Source: Basidiobolus heterosporus B8920
Taxonomy: Eukaryota; Basidiobolomycota; Basidiobolomycetes; Basidiobolales; Basidiobolaceae
Assembly: GCA_000697455.1 (NCBI GenBank)
Contig: JNET01032763.1
Coordinates: 1-10,839 of the forward strand
DNA: 10,839 nt
Reading direction: 5' to 3'
The position numbers and the translations under genes were made by a program. The notes under the pieces were generated by a model. It did no database searches. It saw only the letters and a list, made by a program, of their open reading frames with translations, and had not been told where the DNA came from. Positions 1-10,839 of the stretch are shown piece by piece (positions within the stretch are counted from its first letter, which is position 1; each line of letters opens with the position of its first letter).

Positions 1-2870
1 GGTGGTTGTCTATAGAAATTCAACTTCTTTATAGAATACTGTAGTGCTCTGTGTCATTGACCAGACCTCTAGCTGAAGAAGTTTGCATCATTAGCATATG
101 TTCTGGAAGCTATTATTCTATGATTCCACTTTTCTGGAAAGGTTTGAATACTTACTATCAGTATTGATATTCTGCCAGTATAAAACTCAGCTACTGCTGA
201 TAACAAGTTGTGGTATTGCACTTGCTCTCTATCTGGATCTCTTTTCTTATGAAAATGTGCCACTAAACAATACCAGAAACCAGAAATAGATTGGGATGAA
301 AAATTTACATCAGTATCAAAATTTGTCTCCTTTAGGACAGCCCTGGCCCTTTCAGCTGTCCATAGGCTTGATATATATTGGATGTATGTAAAACAGCATT
401 TCTAAATGGAGACTTAGACAAAATTACCTATATGGAGCCACCAGGAGGTTTTATTAATCTAGAGCAGCCAGATATGGTTTGTAAACCTCAAAAATCATTG
501 TGTAGACACAAGCAGGCACCCAGGGCTTGGTACAAAAGGATAAATAAATCCTTGGAATCATTAGGATTCTATAAGAGAGCAGTAGATCATAATATCTATG
601 CAAAAACAATGAAACACAGTGTCTGGGCTCTTGTCCTTTAGGTGGTTGCTCTTATAATAGCTACAGATGATCCTACAGCTCTTAAATTGACAGAATATGA
701 TCTTTTCAGCCACTTCCAGATGAATGCTATAGGAACATCAAGCCATTTTCTTAGAATTGGGATCAATTTAGACTTACCAATACAGAGATTATACTAAATC
801 TAAGTACATTACAGACATTGTACAATGCTCTGACATATAGGATTGCAAGCCAGATGGAACACTAATGGATGTAAGTGTCAAATTGAGTAGAAATCACTCA
901 ATTTTGGAGGAAAATTAATAAAATAAGGCTCAGAATATGTCCTATCAGTCCATGGTTGGTAGTCAAATGCATGTGATCATTGCTGCACATCCTGATATAG
1001 CAGTGGTGGTTGGAACAGCCTATCAAGACCTTTAGGATTCAGGACCAGAACACCATGCAAGACTAAGAAGAATACTCAGATACCTCAAGAGAGCCTCAGT
1101 TCTTGTCCTACAATACTCAATAGCTCCTCATGGACTGAATTTTGTGGGCTACAGTCCTTTGGAGTGAGGAAGAAACATTGTTAATCAAAAATCTACCACT
1201 GGATACTTGCTTCTTTATACAGGAGCAGCTATAACATGAAATAGTAGGAAACAACCCACTGGGGCACTTTCTACTACTGAAGCTGAGTATATGGCAGCTT
1301 GTCAAGCTTCTAGAGAAGCTACTTGGCTACAATACTGTTCTCAGATGTTAGTTTTAGCTCAGAAGCACCTGCTTGTAGTTACAAAGATAAGGAAGCTGAG
1401 TTTGGTTCAATCAATGGATTAAAGCTTGAGTTTGATGACTTTGGAGGTACCAGTACAGTGAGCACTAGATTTTATTATACCACTGGACAGAAAAGGTTGG
1501 ATCTTCACATTATACACATGCTTGCACTGACTGTGAGGTAAACATACATTATTCAGATCAGGAATTTCTTCCAATACAATGTAAAAAGCTTGAAGTTGGA
1601 TTGATAATTGGAAGAAAACTATCAAACATCTGCTAGTTTTTACAGTGAATTTGAATTTCCCACTTTAGAATAGGCCTCTAGGAAGGCCATGTGTGGGAGG
1701 AGCAAGCCAGGCAGCTTTTCAAGAGCTCTGAAATAACCAACTCTATCAAGGAGCTAATTTGATACACTCAGGTCTCTGTGGATCTATGGATGCCTAAAAG
1801 ACTTGTTCCCTTAGATTATGCCAGACAGTGCCAGAGCATGCCAAATGATAGAAGTTGAGAAGTAAAGGCTCAAAGCACTTGTAATTAACAAAATAGAATG
1901 CCAAGACCTCTTTGCATACTCTGGCATAGATGCATTGGTATTACATCTGAAACTGAACTCTGTACTAGCTCAAGTGTGATGTCTCAGAAATGAAGCAGCC
2001 TTATTGCATGCAAATGTGAAACAAATGGGTAAACTGCCCGATCATGTTTCACATTCAGTGGGCACTCTATTCACACAGTTGCACAGGTGACACACTAATA
2101 ATCAGCCTATGGTACAGTGTGGCATGCTGTGACACTATTCATGCCAAAAAATGGTACAAGTCTAATCTTTAAGTGGGAAAAATTTTGAATCCTGTTTGTT
2201 TTTGATTTGATTAGATAAACCTGCTTCTTCATAATGAAATGAAAGTAAGTCACACTCTGTATTGTTAGAAACTTAAAAGCTAACAAGGAAGCTAAAATTG
2301 CAGTTGGAATCAAGAAAAAAACCTTCCAAAACTAGTGGAAAATGCATTGTAAAACTCCAGATTCACTTTGGCAATATCCATGGTATCTTATAAGAAGCCA
2401 CTGCACCCTATTCTGATTAGGAAATGTTACTTTATATAGCACAAAAGTCATATAAATCTAAGCAAACCAGCAAGAAGGCATTCTTGTCTAACTCAGTTTC
2501 CTCAGGAATCAAGGATAGAGTAAAAGGTTAAAATCATATGGAATATATATGAGTAGACCATCTATTGTGATATTCTGGGAGCTCTTAGAAGTGCATTGAA
2601 GGATATTTTGTTTTCACTTGTAGATGTATTGAATGTAAAGTTGTATTTCATAATTCTGCCAGGAAGTAAGCAAAAAAATATGTAGAATATACTAAGAAAG
2701 GTAAGCACTTGAGACTACACTTTCACAGTTTTTAGGATCTTTTACTTCACAGAAATTGTTGAGTTTTTGATATTTTTAGCTTTACTACCACTAATACTAT
2801 TATACTTGCATAGATGGTAAGTGATATATGAAACACAGGAAAATGTGAATATGTAAATGCTTGGTAGCTT
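1..2870. other. CpG-depleted block of decayed repeat DNA
   Basis: Reading every line by eye, I find only one CG dinucleotide (near 2039) in the first 2870 bases, against about 39 in the next 1330. TG and CA dinucleotides remain common, as expected when methylated CpG decays to TpG/CpA. Classical repeat-induced point mutation would instead consume CpA. The block holds the copia fossil described separately. Bases 1-280 and about 1531-2870 show no frame, RNA gene or terminal repeat I can recognise and may be further element remnants. The edge near 2870 coincides with no visible gene boundary. Confidence 0.8.
281..1530 (+). mobile_element. Fossil Ty1/copia retrotransposon, RT and RNase H part
   Basis: Plus-strand conceptual translation resembles the copia (Pseudoviridae) pol gene. 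From about 330 there is a stretch like the N-terminal reverse transcriptase region, with the motif KTAFLNGDL near 390-420 and KQAPRAWYKRI-like sequence near 508-545. From about 1110 the RNase H region follows, with STEAEYMAA near 1270-1300 and a SREATWLQ-like continuation. Weaker similarity to the end of RNase H may reach about 1530. The order RT then RNase H is normal for the family. The element is broken, with several breaks, and looks old given the near-total CpG loss around it. I see no integrase, gag or clear LTR here; the start and end are approximate. Confidence 0.85.
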
Positions 2871-3912
2871 TCTACGATGGAAATATTAAGGTGGTAACAG
2901 GGTACAAGCCGTTCATCATGATAGAATCTTTTGTATTTTATGGGCAAGTGTACCTTTTTGTGTTTAGACTCATGGAGCTACGAGGTACTGAGCAAGGGCG
3001 AGTATTTATTGACGGTAACTACACAGGAATTATCCACAAAGGATATGTATATCATTGGTTTTTACTTATTAAGGTATGTGTTAAATGCCCATCCCATTTG
3101 AAACAAAAGTGGTTACGATGTTAACCTGGCTGCTATACAGAGGAGTTTGATAAGTAACGTTTTATCCTAACTATTTCTCGACTTTTTGGCCAATAGTCTC
3201 ACACTACATATGTAGGAAGCCACAATACAGTTGAGATATTAAAAGACAAATAGGCAACTTTCAGATTAATGACATCGAGAAAATGATCTCTACTAAGGAA
3301 GATATGGGAGACTCAAAATAGGAACTAACTAGTACTTCCCTATTTCACCATAGAAAAGGGGATTCGTGGGTTTATTCATGCTGTCAAGTTGAAAGATTGG
3401 AATATAATTTTCACACCCTGACATTGCAACATTATCCCGAATAATCAACGGAGTAATTTCCCGAGTGCTTTAACGAATTGGAAATGGTCATACGGCTGTC
3501 TTATCTTTGAGAAAATCATTCCACCTCGACGTGTGACAAGGGCCAAATTCAAGAATTCATGTGGAGAAGGGAGCACATAAATAAGTCACAGTTGTTGAAC
3601 ACATTCCTACCAGTCTGTGCTACGTCAATCTCATAAGTTCTGGTGTAATTCAGGGGAACAAAACATGTTTCGACTGAATCGATTGGAGCACCGCATGTTA
3701 TCCTTACTGGTGGATCACAATACTGGATCATTTTCCTACTAAATATGGTAAATGGTTGTCACTGTTGATGAGGTCGTAGGTTTACGATCGGATTGACCAC
3801 AAAGATTCACACCAAAACGAACCAACAAAAATGGGAAGGGAAGGAGTCAAATCAAGGTATTGTTGACATGAAACGATTTGATGATATGATATGAATTTAG
3901 GTAACGTAACTA

Positions 3913-3942
3913 GTAACCGTAACCGTAACCGTAACCGTGACC
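3913..3942. repeat. GTAACC hexamer repeat, five units
   Basis: Four perfect GTAACC units are followed by one GTGACC variant. On the other strand the unit is GGTTAC, one base away from GGTTAG, a rotation of the common fungal telomere repeat TTAGGG. It could be a plain microsatellite or a degenerate interstitial telomere-like tract. The sequence alone does not decide. Confidence 0.9.
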
Positions 3943-4419
3943 ACCCTAGTAATCAACATATCTATATTCCTTACTTAGTCTTGCTCATGGGTTCTCAGTA
4001 CCCGCGACCATATTGTTGGACACGTGGGATGGTGAATAAATTCGGATCCATCACTGTTTGTAAAGCTATCTGACAAGATATTCCAGAAGTGAGTATGGCA
4101 AGGTAGTACGACCAGAGGTTCATCATCGCACCATTCATGAAAGTTATTGTTCGGGAAAGTGGCAATCTAGAACGTGACTGAAGGATTGGTTGGTTGCCAA
4201 ACACACAACATATCCTCTATGCAGTAGTAGGGACTAGATTCCATTATATCCGACCGCCGTGATGTCTTGATGTCCATTCGGTCCGATTGACTCATCTCCC
4301 CGACATTAGTAACCAGCTCAAACAGTAGACCAAAATGGACCCCATTGATCGTTAGTTGGAAATATGATTTCAATCGATCCCCAAGAAAAACACTATCAAG
4401 TTGAATTAGACCAGAAGGC

Positions 4420-4425
4420 TTTATT
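4420..4425 (-). terminator. Possible polyadenylation signal of the pump gene
   Basis: TTTATT on the plus strand reads AATAAA on the minus strand, about 180 nt past the pump stop codon. It is the only exact AATAAA I found on that strand between about 4400 and the stop. Fungal 3' ends often lack a strict hexamer, so this is tentative. If used, the 3' untranslated region would contain the whole 36-bp tandem duplication. Confidence 0.35.
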
Positions 4426-4448
4426 AAGATGGTAACCATAACAATACA

Positions 4449-4519
4449 CAAGTGAATGATGGTAGTATATAGAATGGGGAATACCAAGTGAATGATGGTA
4501 GTATATAGAATAGGGAATA
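4449..4519. repeat. 36-bp tandem duplication, two copies
   Basis: A 35-base segment at 4449-4483 recurs at 4485-4519 with a single G/A difference, giving a period of 36. Each copy begins CAAGTGAATGATGG and ends GGGAATA. It lies about 85-155 nt downstream of the pump stop codon, probably within its 3' untranslated region. Near-identity points to a recent slippage or duplication event. Confidence 0.95.
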
Positions 4520-4603
4520 GGGGATTAGTGCAAACTGGCGGGACTGAATGAACAGAGGGAATGCAAATGATTAATTAAAGCGGTTGACAGTTTAGTGGAG
4601 CAA

Positions 4604-7474
4604 TTATTCGCTGGGAGTAAGGGGCTCATGCTTAGGTACTGGGTGATATTCATGTCTATTCGATACGCGGGCCATTTCGATCATGAAATCTTCAAGGCCT
4701 CTATTCTTCTTTGCCTTGGGAGATTTGCCGTGGACGATACGATCGAAGGGAATGGAGTTCGAGAGAATCATATAGACCAGTGCCATGACACAGAATACTC
4801 CGAATGAGAACAACCAGATACGAACTACAGTGACAATATCTGTGTGGACACCAGTGAACCATCCGAAAATAGCAAAGATGGAGGCTAGGATATCAACCAC
4901 GAATACCGCACCAGCCAATTGCCAAGAGGGGAAGCTGTCGAAGAAGGAGGTGTTCAAACGAGTAATGAAGATCAACCAATTTTCAGTGAGTACTACTTCA
5001 AGGAACATGACTTCTTGGGCTCCTCCCCAGTTTTGGATGACACCTTGTTCTGGAACCATGGTAGTGGTGAAAATAATCCAAGTACCAACTGCTAGAAGGA
5101 TAGCCATGATAACCGAAAGACCCCAAAGTTTGGGAAGGTTCCACTTAACGGGGTGTTGTGAGAACGGAGCGTTATCGTAAGCTACCATCAGTGTGGCAAT
5201 ATCAGCGAAAATGGCAATGAAGACAACAAGCTCAACGTTAATGGTTTCATTGAGAATGACCATGGTAGTTGTCAAGAAGATCTCAAGATGGAGTGACAAG
5301 GCGATACGGTAGATGATATAGGCGTACATACGATGGAAAATCTGGCGGGAAGTCTTGATGGCATCAATAATAACTCCGAGACCAGGGGCCAAGAACACAA
5401 TATCAGCAGCACTACGAGCAGCATCACTAGAACCTTCCACAGCAATACCAGTATCAGCTTTCTTCAACGATGGAGCATCGTTGACACCATCACCAGTCAT
5501 AGCAACAAGGTAACCACGCTTTTGGAGAATATCAACAGCATGGTACTTATGTTCGGGGAATACTTCAGCAAATCCGTCGGCGGCTTCAACAAAGTCATAA
5601 AGCTCAGAACCAGTCATATCACCAGAATCAGAAGCACCACCTTGGGTCATACCAAGCTTATCAGCGTTATAAATATTGGTACCCATTCTTAGTTGGCGAG
5701 CGGTTTCCTTGGCAATGCCGACGGCATCACCAGTAAGCATCTTAACCTTGAGTCCGAGTTCTTGAGCTTCAGCAATAGTCTTACCAGTATCATAACGAGG
5801 AGGATCGAACAAGGGTAAGATACCAAGAATTTGCCATCCGTTAGCAGGAGTGTACCAGGCAATACCCAAACTTCTGAAGCCACGGTCGGCAAACTCAGCA
5901 ACTACTTCATCGTATTTCTGTGCAATGGTAGGGTCTAGGTTACTCTCTTCTTGGACCATGCGAAGTACGAAAGGTGGGGCACCCTTGACGGCAATGCACT
6001 TGTTACCCTCGGGATCAATTACCTTAGCAACGACCTTCTTAGAGACGGGATCAAAGGGCTGGAATTCTTGAATACGGTATTCCCTCATCTTCATACGAGC
6101 TTGAGGGTATTTTCCAAGAGATTTAATTACGGCTTTATCAATGGCATCCATACCCTTCTTCTTACGAGAAGCAGCCAATGCTGAGACGAAAATTAACATC
6201 TCATCATCCACACCTTCAACACAGTAAGGATCGTGAAGGGTAAGTTTGTTTTGGGTAAGAGTACCGGTTTTATCAGAGCACAAAATCTCAACACCAGCTA
6301 AGGATTCAATAGCGGTCAACTTTTGAACAATAGCCTTTTTCTTTGCCAAGAAGGCAGCTCCAACAGCCATGGTGGTAGTTACAACAGCAGGAAGACCAAC
6401 GGGTACACCAACAACGGTAATCACAAGGGTGTATTCCAAAAGTAATACGATACCAGTGGAACGATAGAATCCAGAAATCCAGATAATTAACAACCAGATT
6501 ACTACGAGTACAAGCAATACAGTTCCGATACCGTTAATGACTTCGGTAAAGTGACCAACTCCATGGGATTTACCGGCAAGGGATGCAGCACGACCAACAA
6601 AAGTCTTCTCTCCGATAGCAGTAACAACAGCGTAGGCTCTTCCACGCTTGATAGCAGAACTACTGAAAAGATCATCTCCAGGACCCTTGGTAGCAGCCAA
6701 AGATTCACCAGTCAGAGCAGATTGATCAACTTGTAACCGAGAGTCAGCACCAAGAACTCTAGCATCAGCAGGGACAATGGTACCATCCTCAACAAGAATG
6801 ATATCTCCGGGAACCAGGGTATTGGCTTCAACTTCGCTCTCCTGACCATCTCTAACGGCAACAGCGGACAGAGCCAAGGTTTGCTTTAACTGATCGATAA
6901 TATTTCCAGCTTGGTATTCTTGAATGAAACCAACAAAAGCATTTAATAATAGGAGACCGATGATAACACCAAGATCGACCCAATCTTGAAGACCACCAGC
7001 AAGACAGGCAGCAACCCACATAACATACTGAATAGGACCGCAGAAGAACATCAAGAACTTGACAATCTTATTCTCACTTTCCATGGAAAGCTGATTGAGG
7101 CCATACTTCTTTCGGCGAGTTTCCACTTCAGCTGAAGTAAGTCCCATAGAAGGGTCAGTTTGTAACAGTTCTTCGGGAACGGCGATTTCTCTAGGCTCAC
7201 CGCCTTCTTCTTCCTCTTCGGGGATTTCTTCTTCATCACTCCAATCATAGTCACTCATAACTGAAATGGCGGCAGCAGATTGTTGTGTGTCTTTCTTACT
7301 CAAAGGAGTCACTAAGTGAAGATTCTTATTGGCACCATTTTCATTCTCGGCAAATGTAGAGTCGGTACCAGCAACGCTATCACGGTTGACTGGGCGATCG
7401 GGAACTGGCTGATCAGTCTGGAACTGAACAGTACCTTGGTTTGCCGGGGCAGTAGTGCCTTGTTTCTCAGACAT
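4604..7474 (-). CDS. PMA1: Plasma-membrane H+-ATPase (P-type, Pma family)
   Basis: ATP-driven proton exporter of the fungal plasma membrane (P-type, subfamily IIIA); it sets membrane potential and cytosolic pH. The frame is 956 codons without introns, against about 918-920 residues in yeast and Neurospora. I start at the ATG at 7474: the frame extends only to a TTG six codons upstream, with an in-frame TAG at 7502-7504, and the ATG has A at -3. Visible parts: acidic N-terminal extension (about 75-103), M1-M2 (139-187), TGES actuator loop (255-258), M3-M4 with PVGLP (about 317-375), phosphorylated Asp401 in [13 protein letters not shown] (497-500), DPPR (557-560), TGD (581-583), GDGVND (661-666), M5 with Arg723, M6 with Asp758 (counterparts of yeast Arg695 and Asp730), M7-M10 to about 904, then a roughly 52-residue tail. 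The tail reads RVSNRHE where yeast has RVSTQHE, so it may be a divergent paralogue (pma2-like) rather than the main pump. The family is certain; the paralogue is not. Confidence 0.97.
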   Translation of the reverse strand: MSEKQGTTAPANQGTVQFQTDQPVPDRPVNRDSVAGTDSTFAENENGANKNLHLVTPLSKKDTQQSAAAISVMSDYDWSDEEEIPEEEEEGGEPREIAVPEELLQTDPSMGLTSAEVETRRKKYGLNQLSMESENKIVKFLMFFCGPIQYVMWVAACLAGGLQDWVDLGVIIGLLLLNAFVGFIQEYQAGNIIDQLKQTLALSAVAVRDGQESEVEANTLVPGDIILVEDGTIVPADARVLGADSRLQVDQSALTGESLAATKGPGDDLFSSSAIKRGRAYAVVTAIGEKTFVGRAASLAGKSHGVGHFTEVINGIGTVLLVLVVIWLLIIWISGFYRSTGIVLLLEYTLVITVVGVPVGLPAVVTTTMAVGAAFLAKKKAIVQKLTAIESLAGVEILCSDKTGTLTQNKLTLHDPYCVEGVDDEMLIFVSALAASRKKKGMDAIDKAVIKSLGKYPQARMKMREYRIQEFQPFDPVSKKVVAKVIDPEGNKCIAVKGAPPFVLRMVQEESNLDPTIAQKYDEVVAEFADRGFRSLGIAWYTPANGWQILGILPLFDPPRYDTGKTIAEAQELGLKVKMLTGDAVGIAKETARQLRMGTNIYNADKLGMTQGGASDSGDMTGSELYDFVEAADGFAEVFPEHKYHAVDILQKRGYLVAMTGDGVNDAPSLKKADTGIAVEGSSDAARSAADIVFLAPGLGVIIDAIKTSRQIFHRMYAYIIYRIALSLHLEIFLTTTMVILNETINVELVVFIAIFADIATLMVAYDNAPFSQHPVKWNLPKLWGLSVIMAILLAVGTWIIFTTTMVPEQGVIQNWGGAQEVMFLEVVLTENWLIFITRLNTSFFDSFPSWQLAGAVFVVDILASIFAIFGWFTGVHTDIVTVVRIWLFSFGVFCVMALVYMILSNSIPFDRIVHGKSPKAKKNRGLEDFMIEMARVSNRHEYHPVPKHEPLTPSE

Positions 7475-7522
7475 TTTCTTGCTCTGTGACAAGAGGGGTT
7501 TCTACCAAAAGGATTATAAGTT

Positions 7523-7552
7523 GGGAATGAGTTGGGGAAAAGGGAGCAGGCA
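7523..7552 (-). promoter_or_regulatory. Pyrimidine-rich leader stretch of the pump gene
   Basis: On the minus strand this 30-base stretch is mostly C and T, with runs such as CTCCCTTTTCCCC. It lies about 50-80 nt before the start codon and 60-90 nt after the TATA box. CT-rich tracts near the transcription start are common in strongly expressed fungal genes, so transcription may begin in or just after it. The leader between the TATA box and the start codon contains no other ATG. Confidence 0.5.
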
Positions 7553-7608
7553 ACTCTATTGATATGAAATTCTAATTGCAGATGGTATTATCAATGTTGG
7601 GCGATTTG

Positions 7609-7618
7609 CTTATATAAG
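7609..7618 (-). promoter_or_regulatory. TATA box of the pump gene
   Basis: CTTATATAAG is a perfect palindrome and matches the TATAWAAG-type consensus on the minus strand. It lies about 136 bp upstream of the chosen ATG, with a pyrimidine-rich stretch in between, which suits a strong fungal promoter. Because it is palindromic it would serve either strand, but no gene is seen reading the other way. Confidence 0.65.
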
Positions 7619-7632
7619 AGTTCGGGTGTGAA

Positions 7633-7640
7633 TGACGTTA
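7633..7640. promoter_or_regulatory. CRE/ATF-like octamer
   Basis: TGACGTTA differs by one base from the palindromic CRE (TGACGTCA) bound by fungal ATF/CREB bZIP factors. It sits about 15-25 bp upstream of the TATA box. A single near-match in AT-rich DNA can occur by chance, so this is a candidate only. Confidence 0.25.
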
Positions 7641-7678
7641 GAAAAGTGGACATCCATTCTTGGAAATATCGTAAATTG

Positions 7679-7702
7679 AGCTGATCTTGAAGCTGATCTT
7701 GA
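7679..7702. repeat. Perfect 12-bp tandem duplication in pump promoter
   Basis: AGCTGATCTTGA occurs twice head to tail with no mismatch, about 60-90 bp upstream of the TATA box. On the minus strand each unit reads TCAAGATCAGCT and contains the core AGATCAGCT. Tandem short motifs at this distance often act as paired activator sites, but I recognise no named binding site, and slippage alone could have made it. Confidence 0.9.
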
Positions 7703-7964
7703 ATCTGCCATACAGTGGACCTATTTCAGTGATCCGTGACAAAAGTAGAGGGATTCTGTTAAAATATCATCCGCTACCTGACTCTCCACGCTTTCCTCTC
7801 CATGTATTGATGGAATGTGGCTCGTATTGATATTCTCTGTACCACCTTGTGCTATTGGCTTTTATTGCTCTTCATTCATCCTGCGGTTTATCCGTTCTGC
7901 TGGTAAGCCTAAACTCGTTAAGTCGGGATAGTAGTGGGTGTTTACGGTCCTCACAACCTTCACT

Positions 7965-8423
7965 TTATGATGATTTTATGGGCGTTACTTTAGTACTATT
8001 ATTGTTATCAATTGAATCACCACTCTGACCTCGTGTCGTACTTTTCATGGTTGTAAAAACTGGCTCATGTTTGTAATAAATATGGAGGTAGAGCTGCGTA
8101 ATGCCCATGGCATCATTACCATATTTGGTGCTTGTAATACGTTTATTTGATTTACTGAAAATTCTTTTGGCAAATAGTTCTTTGAATGGTCGATTTGGGG
8201 CCCACTTTGGGAAGGTTATTCCCCATATGACTCTGTTCAATGGATGTTGACCAAGCTCTGATTTCTTAAAGAAATATGCTAAAGTTAAGGTTAGTTTAAA
8301 GAAGATTTTAAGAATTTCCATGTGGTAGCCTGACTTGACATCCTCGTTTCTTAATGTCGATGATAATTCCCATTTACCCGTGGGATGATATTTTAGCCAT
8401 TTGGACCGAACCTCGCCATGCAT
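7965..8423 (-). CDS. Unassigned open frame, 152 codons, doubtful
   Basis: I do not recognise this protein. It runs from an ATG at 8423 to a TAA at 7965, is basic and Lys/Thr/Ser rich, and has a short hydrophobic patch around residues 40-54 but no clear signal peptide, domain or repeat. The start context is weak, with T at -3. By a rough hand estimate, a frame this long arises by chance in about one window in ten or more at this base composition, so it is longer than expected but not compelling. It lies about 350 bp upstream of the pump promoter elements on the same strand. It could be chance, one exon of a larger gene, or an element remnant. Confidence 0.18.
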   Translation of the reverse strand: MHGEVRSKWLKYHPTGKWELSSTLRNEDVKSGYHMEILKIFFKLTLTLAYFFKKSELGQHPLNRVIWGITFPKWAPNRPFKELFAKRIFSKSNKRITSTKYGNDAMGITQLYLHIYYKHEPVFTTMKSTTRGQSGDSIDNNNSTKVTPIKSS

Positions 8424-10839
8424 TGAGAAATCCCTTATTTTCGTGTACGGTTAGTGCCCTATTGCTTATAGTGGCTTTTTAATTGTGTAGCACGTATAGA
8501 AGAACTCCTGGCGAGGTGTATTTTACTCGGGATTTACTAGAGTGTCCGTTCCTAGTGTGTTCTACGCGTTTCCGAAGTTCTCAAGCCATCACCCGTAATT
8601 ATGCCTATCTACAAGTAAACTAATCTTCTCTTAAGTGGTCCAATAAAAACCTATTGGATCTTATCAAACTCGAGGATTTCTATACCTTTAATCATTCAGA
8701 AGAAGTATTGGACGATTAGTTGATCACTGGAACGATTACTAATCGAGCCATTACTTAGAAGTCAGATGTTTAGTGGAACTCGAACCGTGTACTATTTTCA
8801 TTCACAAAATTACCAAAACGGAACTAGCACCAGGAACAACTTTACTTATTACAAAATTCCTCTATTTCTGCGGTACCTTCCCATCAGGAAATTTCACTGA
8901 CACTTTGTCCTTTCTTCGAGACATGGATTTCACTTGATTTCCAAATGGGCCTATTTCGATTTCATACCTCTAAGGATATGTGTTGTGGCATTTCTTCATT
9001 TAGTCCTGTATCGCCTACATTCGCCCAATATGGCAAAAAGAAAGCTAAACAACGGCCCTGGTTTGGTGAACATCTTGCTAAACACATCCGCTTTTCCTTC
9101 CTTATTTAGCATATGAGATGTATTTCTCTAAATTCGACCATTCATGGACTATCTATTTATGCGATCATCAATCAGGATCGCTAAGATGACCTTGATTTAG
9201 GACTTTCTCACCATCCCCAAGGTAATTGGTGGTGAGGATTCGGCGTATCGGTGACTTTTATAGAGTAATCGTTTGACTTTAATCAAATCATGCTGAGGGA
9301 CATCTTGTGCTCAATAAAAGTAATATCCACATGTACACAAATAAGAATAATATCAACATTTACGTAATGCATAACGGAATTTTTTCGATCATCCACCCAC
9401 TGTGCTCTCAATAGAATCACGAACTTCGTAAATGGAACAACTTCACCTGATAATTTAAATCTCCCCAAATTCCTCGAAAGAGTTACTGTTCCCAAGTGAT
9501 AGATGGTAGGGGGCAGGCAGAGAGTGACGCATTGGACATCTTACTCGTGCGAAAGTGAATAAGCTTTCACTTTATTCAGCACTATGGTGAATTTTTCGGT
9601 ACTAGCGTTTTAGTTGGAGTGATTTATGGTGACTCTGGTGTCTTTAGATTAGGTAAATGGATAGGATCATAAATGCGTGTTGGCTATTACATGAGGTAGA
9701 CGCAACATGGTACGCAATATGGTACGCAGTTTATTCATGAACCTAATCTTGTGAAATACTCTAAGCTGGTCATAGGTTGTTATACATATTCATCATTGTT
9801 ATAGTATAGCTCTGTTCGACCCATAGCAACTTTTACGAGTTTTCTTGTGTACATGGTGAGAAATTCCCCATCGATTTTTGACAGTCTGACCTCCAATAGA
9901 TGTGAACTATACTACATCATCGTTTGAGAGGTTCATCACGTATCTGTAGTCCATACATGCTTGTTACAGGATAAACGTGATTCTTCCTATGGAGGGTTTT
10001 TGAGGCATGTCATTCGAATGGTGCTATATCAAGACTTACGGGCTCACTTTATCCGAAGATCATTGAAACTTGGTCTTCTCGAAAGTCTGCCGAATGAAAA
10101 AATTCCATGAATCAAATATGCTAATTCTCCGCGGTATTTCCATAGTTGCTTCATTTTTAAATTTTCTCACTTCAGCACTAAAAGTAAGTGATGTAAAGTA
10201 TGTGTATCTTGTGTTTTCGTGAAATACCTTTGTGTTTAGGTGTATATTCCACAATGAGTAGAAATGATCAAGTGAGTAATAATAGGCTATTCAAAGCAAA
10301 ATACGATCATGTATTATTGAAGCCTAGCCTCATTTATACTACTCTATGTTGTGAGATTCTTGGAGTTATTCAAATAATGTGAATGTGTTAAGAAAGGCTG
10401 TAGGAACATATATACGGAGCTTGGGTCACTTGGTTATGTTTGGGGAAGTCAAACAACCTAGTATTTTAAAGTAAGTGAGGACCTTCCAAGCAAGGTGCAA
10501 GAGTGAGTTTTGGCCAGGAAGTAATTAGTAAGCAAACAAAGTTTGTTAATATTTCCATTTTTCTCTAGCCAAAATTTTCGTTGAATGTCCACAAATCCAT
10601 TTAGATTTCTTTGCTCTTTTTGGGCTGGGTAGTACCTCTATGAATTCAATAGAGCACAATTGAAACATTAGTGTTTCACACCATTAGATGGTTAGATGGC
10701 TACATGTTTTCATGCTACGCTTTCAAAATTTCTACCTTATACCATGATTCAGTTGAGGTTATTCTGTTTTCTCCGCTTATATTTCCGAAAACTCAAAGAA
10801 TACATCTACTCATCCAGATTAATTGGTATAAACCTGGTA
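8424..10839. other. Gene-free intergenic stretch
   Basis: No frame longer than about 70 codons and no family I recognise on either strand. I looked for tRNA B boxes, rRNA-like sequence, long inverted repeats and plausible spliced genes. CpG density is ordinary to about 10100 and somewhat lower beyond (about 7 in the last 700 bases), well above that of the first 2.87 kb. The only repeat noted is the short 12-mer array near 9700. Confidence 0.55.
9695..9732. repeat. Short degenerate 12-mer array, three units
   Basis: Three consecutive units of the form GGTACGCAATAT can be read; the first carries a two-base insertion (GGTAGACGCAACAT) and the third ends GTTT. It is a minor tandem repeat with no gene nearby and no evident function. 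Confidence 0.7.

Larger units (their letters stand above)
2871..4448. other. Gene-free intergenic stretch, normal CpG
   Basis: No open frame here exceeds about 110 codons and none resembles a family I know. The longest, about 106 codons on the minus strand at 4167-4487, overlaps the likely 3' untranslated region of the pump gene. I saw no tRNA box pair, rRNA-like sequence or long inverted repeat. The only structured parts are the GTAACC repeat and a possible polyadenylation hexamer, listed separately. Confidence 0.6.

Overview
The window is eukaryotic, almost certainly a filamentous ascomycete (Pezizomycotina). The one clear gene is a fungal-type plasma-membrane proton pump (P-type H+-ATPase, Pma family) on the minus strand. 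The wide gene-poor flanks and the decayed Ty1/copia element suggest a repeat-rich genome of the kind known from truffles and other Pezizomycetes or from powdery mildews. The lineage call is inference and weak below subphylum.

Layout. (1) Bases 1 to about 2870 are a CpG-depleted block: I count one CG in roughly 2.87 kb. It holds a fossil Ty1/copia reverse transcriptase and RNase H region on the plus strand (about 281-1530), followed by unassigned sequence. (2) About 2871-4603 has normal CpG density and no recognisable gene. It contains a telomere-like GTAACC hexamer repeat (3913-3942), a 36-bp tandem duplication (4449-4519) and a possible polyadenylation hexamer for the pump gene. (3) 4604-7474 (minus) is the intact, intronless pump gene, 956 codons, with all catalytic motifs present. 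(4) About 7475-7705 is its leader and promoter: an ATG-free leader of under about 140 nt, a pyrimidine-rich stretch, a TATA box, a CRE-like octamer and a perfect 12-bp tandem duplication. (5) About 7706-10839 has no recognisable gene apart from one unassigned 152-codon open frame (7965-8423, minus).

The pump would use ATP to export protons and energise the plasma membrane. Its C-terminal autoinhibitory tail is remodelled: by my remembered alignment, two of the three yeast Pma1 regulatory phosphosites (Ser899, Thr912) are replaced and only the Ser911 equivalent remains, followed by a longer tail. This tail and the sharp CpG edge near 2870 are the observations most worth following. I found no convincing new multi-gene system, no tRNA or rRNA, and no CRISPR array.
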